Assembly (NCBI RefSeq): GCF_900110655.1
Contig: NZ_FOEQ01000009.1
Span: forward strand, 124,001-188,000
Length of the DNA: 64,000 bases
Direction of reading: 5' to 3'
DNA from: Pseudomonas soli
GTDB taxonomy: Bacteria > Pseudomonadota > Gammaproteobacteria > Pseudomonadales > Pseudomonadaceae
Positions 63,875-64,000 of the stretch are shown here, in pieces. Position 1 is the first letter of the stretch, and each line of letters begins with the position of its first letter. The notes under the pieces were generated by a model. That model was given only the letters and a program-made list of their open reading frames with translations. It was not told the DNA's origin and did no database searches. The translations under genes and the position numbers were made by a program.

Positions 63875-64000
63875 TGCAAGCATGTCAGGCCGGTCTCCGG
63901 GCTGGCGAGGTGGAGTGGGGCTCCATTGGTCAAGCATCACCTTCCCATGCCATGCGGGGGCACAGTGGTCTGGATGCTTCTCTCGCTTACCGTTGCGGGG
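63875..64000 (-). promoter_or_regulatory. Cobalamin riboswitch, 5' end beyond the window
   Basis: Read on the minus strand, the leader contains GCAACGGTAAGCGAG, CCACTGTGCC...GCATGGGAAGGTG and AGCCCGGAGACCGGCC, in the order of the adenosylcobalamin riboswitch core. The 5' part with the AxxGGGAA box should lie just beyond 64000. It precedes cbtB by about 100 bases, so it should shut off cbtB-cbtA-cobE-cobM when cobalamin is plentiful. Confidence 0.85.

Overview
The window reads as a chromosomal segment of a Pseudomonas, most like the P. putida/fluorescens lineage. The basis is the high-GC coding DNA with Pseudomonas-type gene content (CcoG, FecI/FecR/TonB receptor trio, MocR regulators, CbtAB/CobE/CobM cobalamin genes, DUF3077-type small proteins) and a copy of a putida-type REP element near 29.7 kb. 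No rRNA, tRNA, CRISPR array, phage or intact insertion sequence was seen. Species-level placement is inference.

Layout. 0-5.7 kb (minus strand): two tandem PAS sensor proteins, the second running off the left edge, then a MocR-type regulator and ccoG. 6-8.5 kb: a serine hydrolase, an unknown protein, a P-loop kinase-like protein and the decayed 3' end of an RND efflux pump gene. 8.6-12.6 kb: an iron-starvation sigma factor, its FecR partner and a TonB-dependent siderophore receptor behind a Fur-box candidate. 12.7-19.5 kb: a LysR regulator divergent from pxpA, a biotin carrier protein, a biotin carboxylase, pxpB, pxpC and an NCS1-type permease, which together form a 5-oxoproline (or related lactam) utilisation operon.

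20-27.5 kb is an accessory island with visibly lower GC, divided by three related imperfect-palindromic repeats. Its minus-strand operon encodes two phospholipase-D-like proteins, each with one HxRx4D motif, and a 635-residue protein of unknown family, all tightly coupled. Beyond the middle repeat lie a 130-residue unknown and a tandem RmlC-like cupin. 27.5-31 kb holds a LysR/RidA pair and a patch of decaying DNA: a structured repeat region, a frameshifted small gene, a REP, a DUF3077 gene, a truncated FecI relic and a membrane protein.

31-47 kb: a PAS-LuxR regulator divergent from a thiolase/acyl-CoA ligase/MHS-transporter operon; LysE; DUF3144; an unusual fusion of a 2Fe-2S ferredoxin reductase with an M24 metallopeptidase, divergent from a MocR regulator; a formate/nitrite-type channel; a Dyp peroxidase; a KfrA-like coiled-coil protein; a sterol-desaturase-family protein; AraC; and a second MHS transporter. 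47.4-53.7 kb is a seven-gene translationally coupled operon: thermostable-hemolysin-family protein, AMP ligase, haem-oxygenase-like diiron protein, SDR, TPR protein and a QseBC-type two-component system. A CTTCAG-N5-CTTCAG direct repeat precedes it, suggesting that the operon makes or modifies a fatty-acid-derived molecule under control of its own two-component system.

53.7-64 kb: a VOC protein, IclR/SDR, a PAS-containing chemoreceptor, a BvgS-like hybrid kinase with its BvgA-like regulator, DUF1272, and cobM, cobE, cbtA and cbtB downstream of a cobalamin riboswitch cut by the right edge.

The best candidates for undescribed biology are the PLD-like/unknown operon at 20.4-25.1 kb, the seven-gene operon at 47.4-53.7 kb and the reductase-peptidase fusion at 36.9-38.6 kb.
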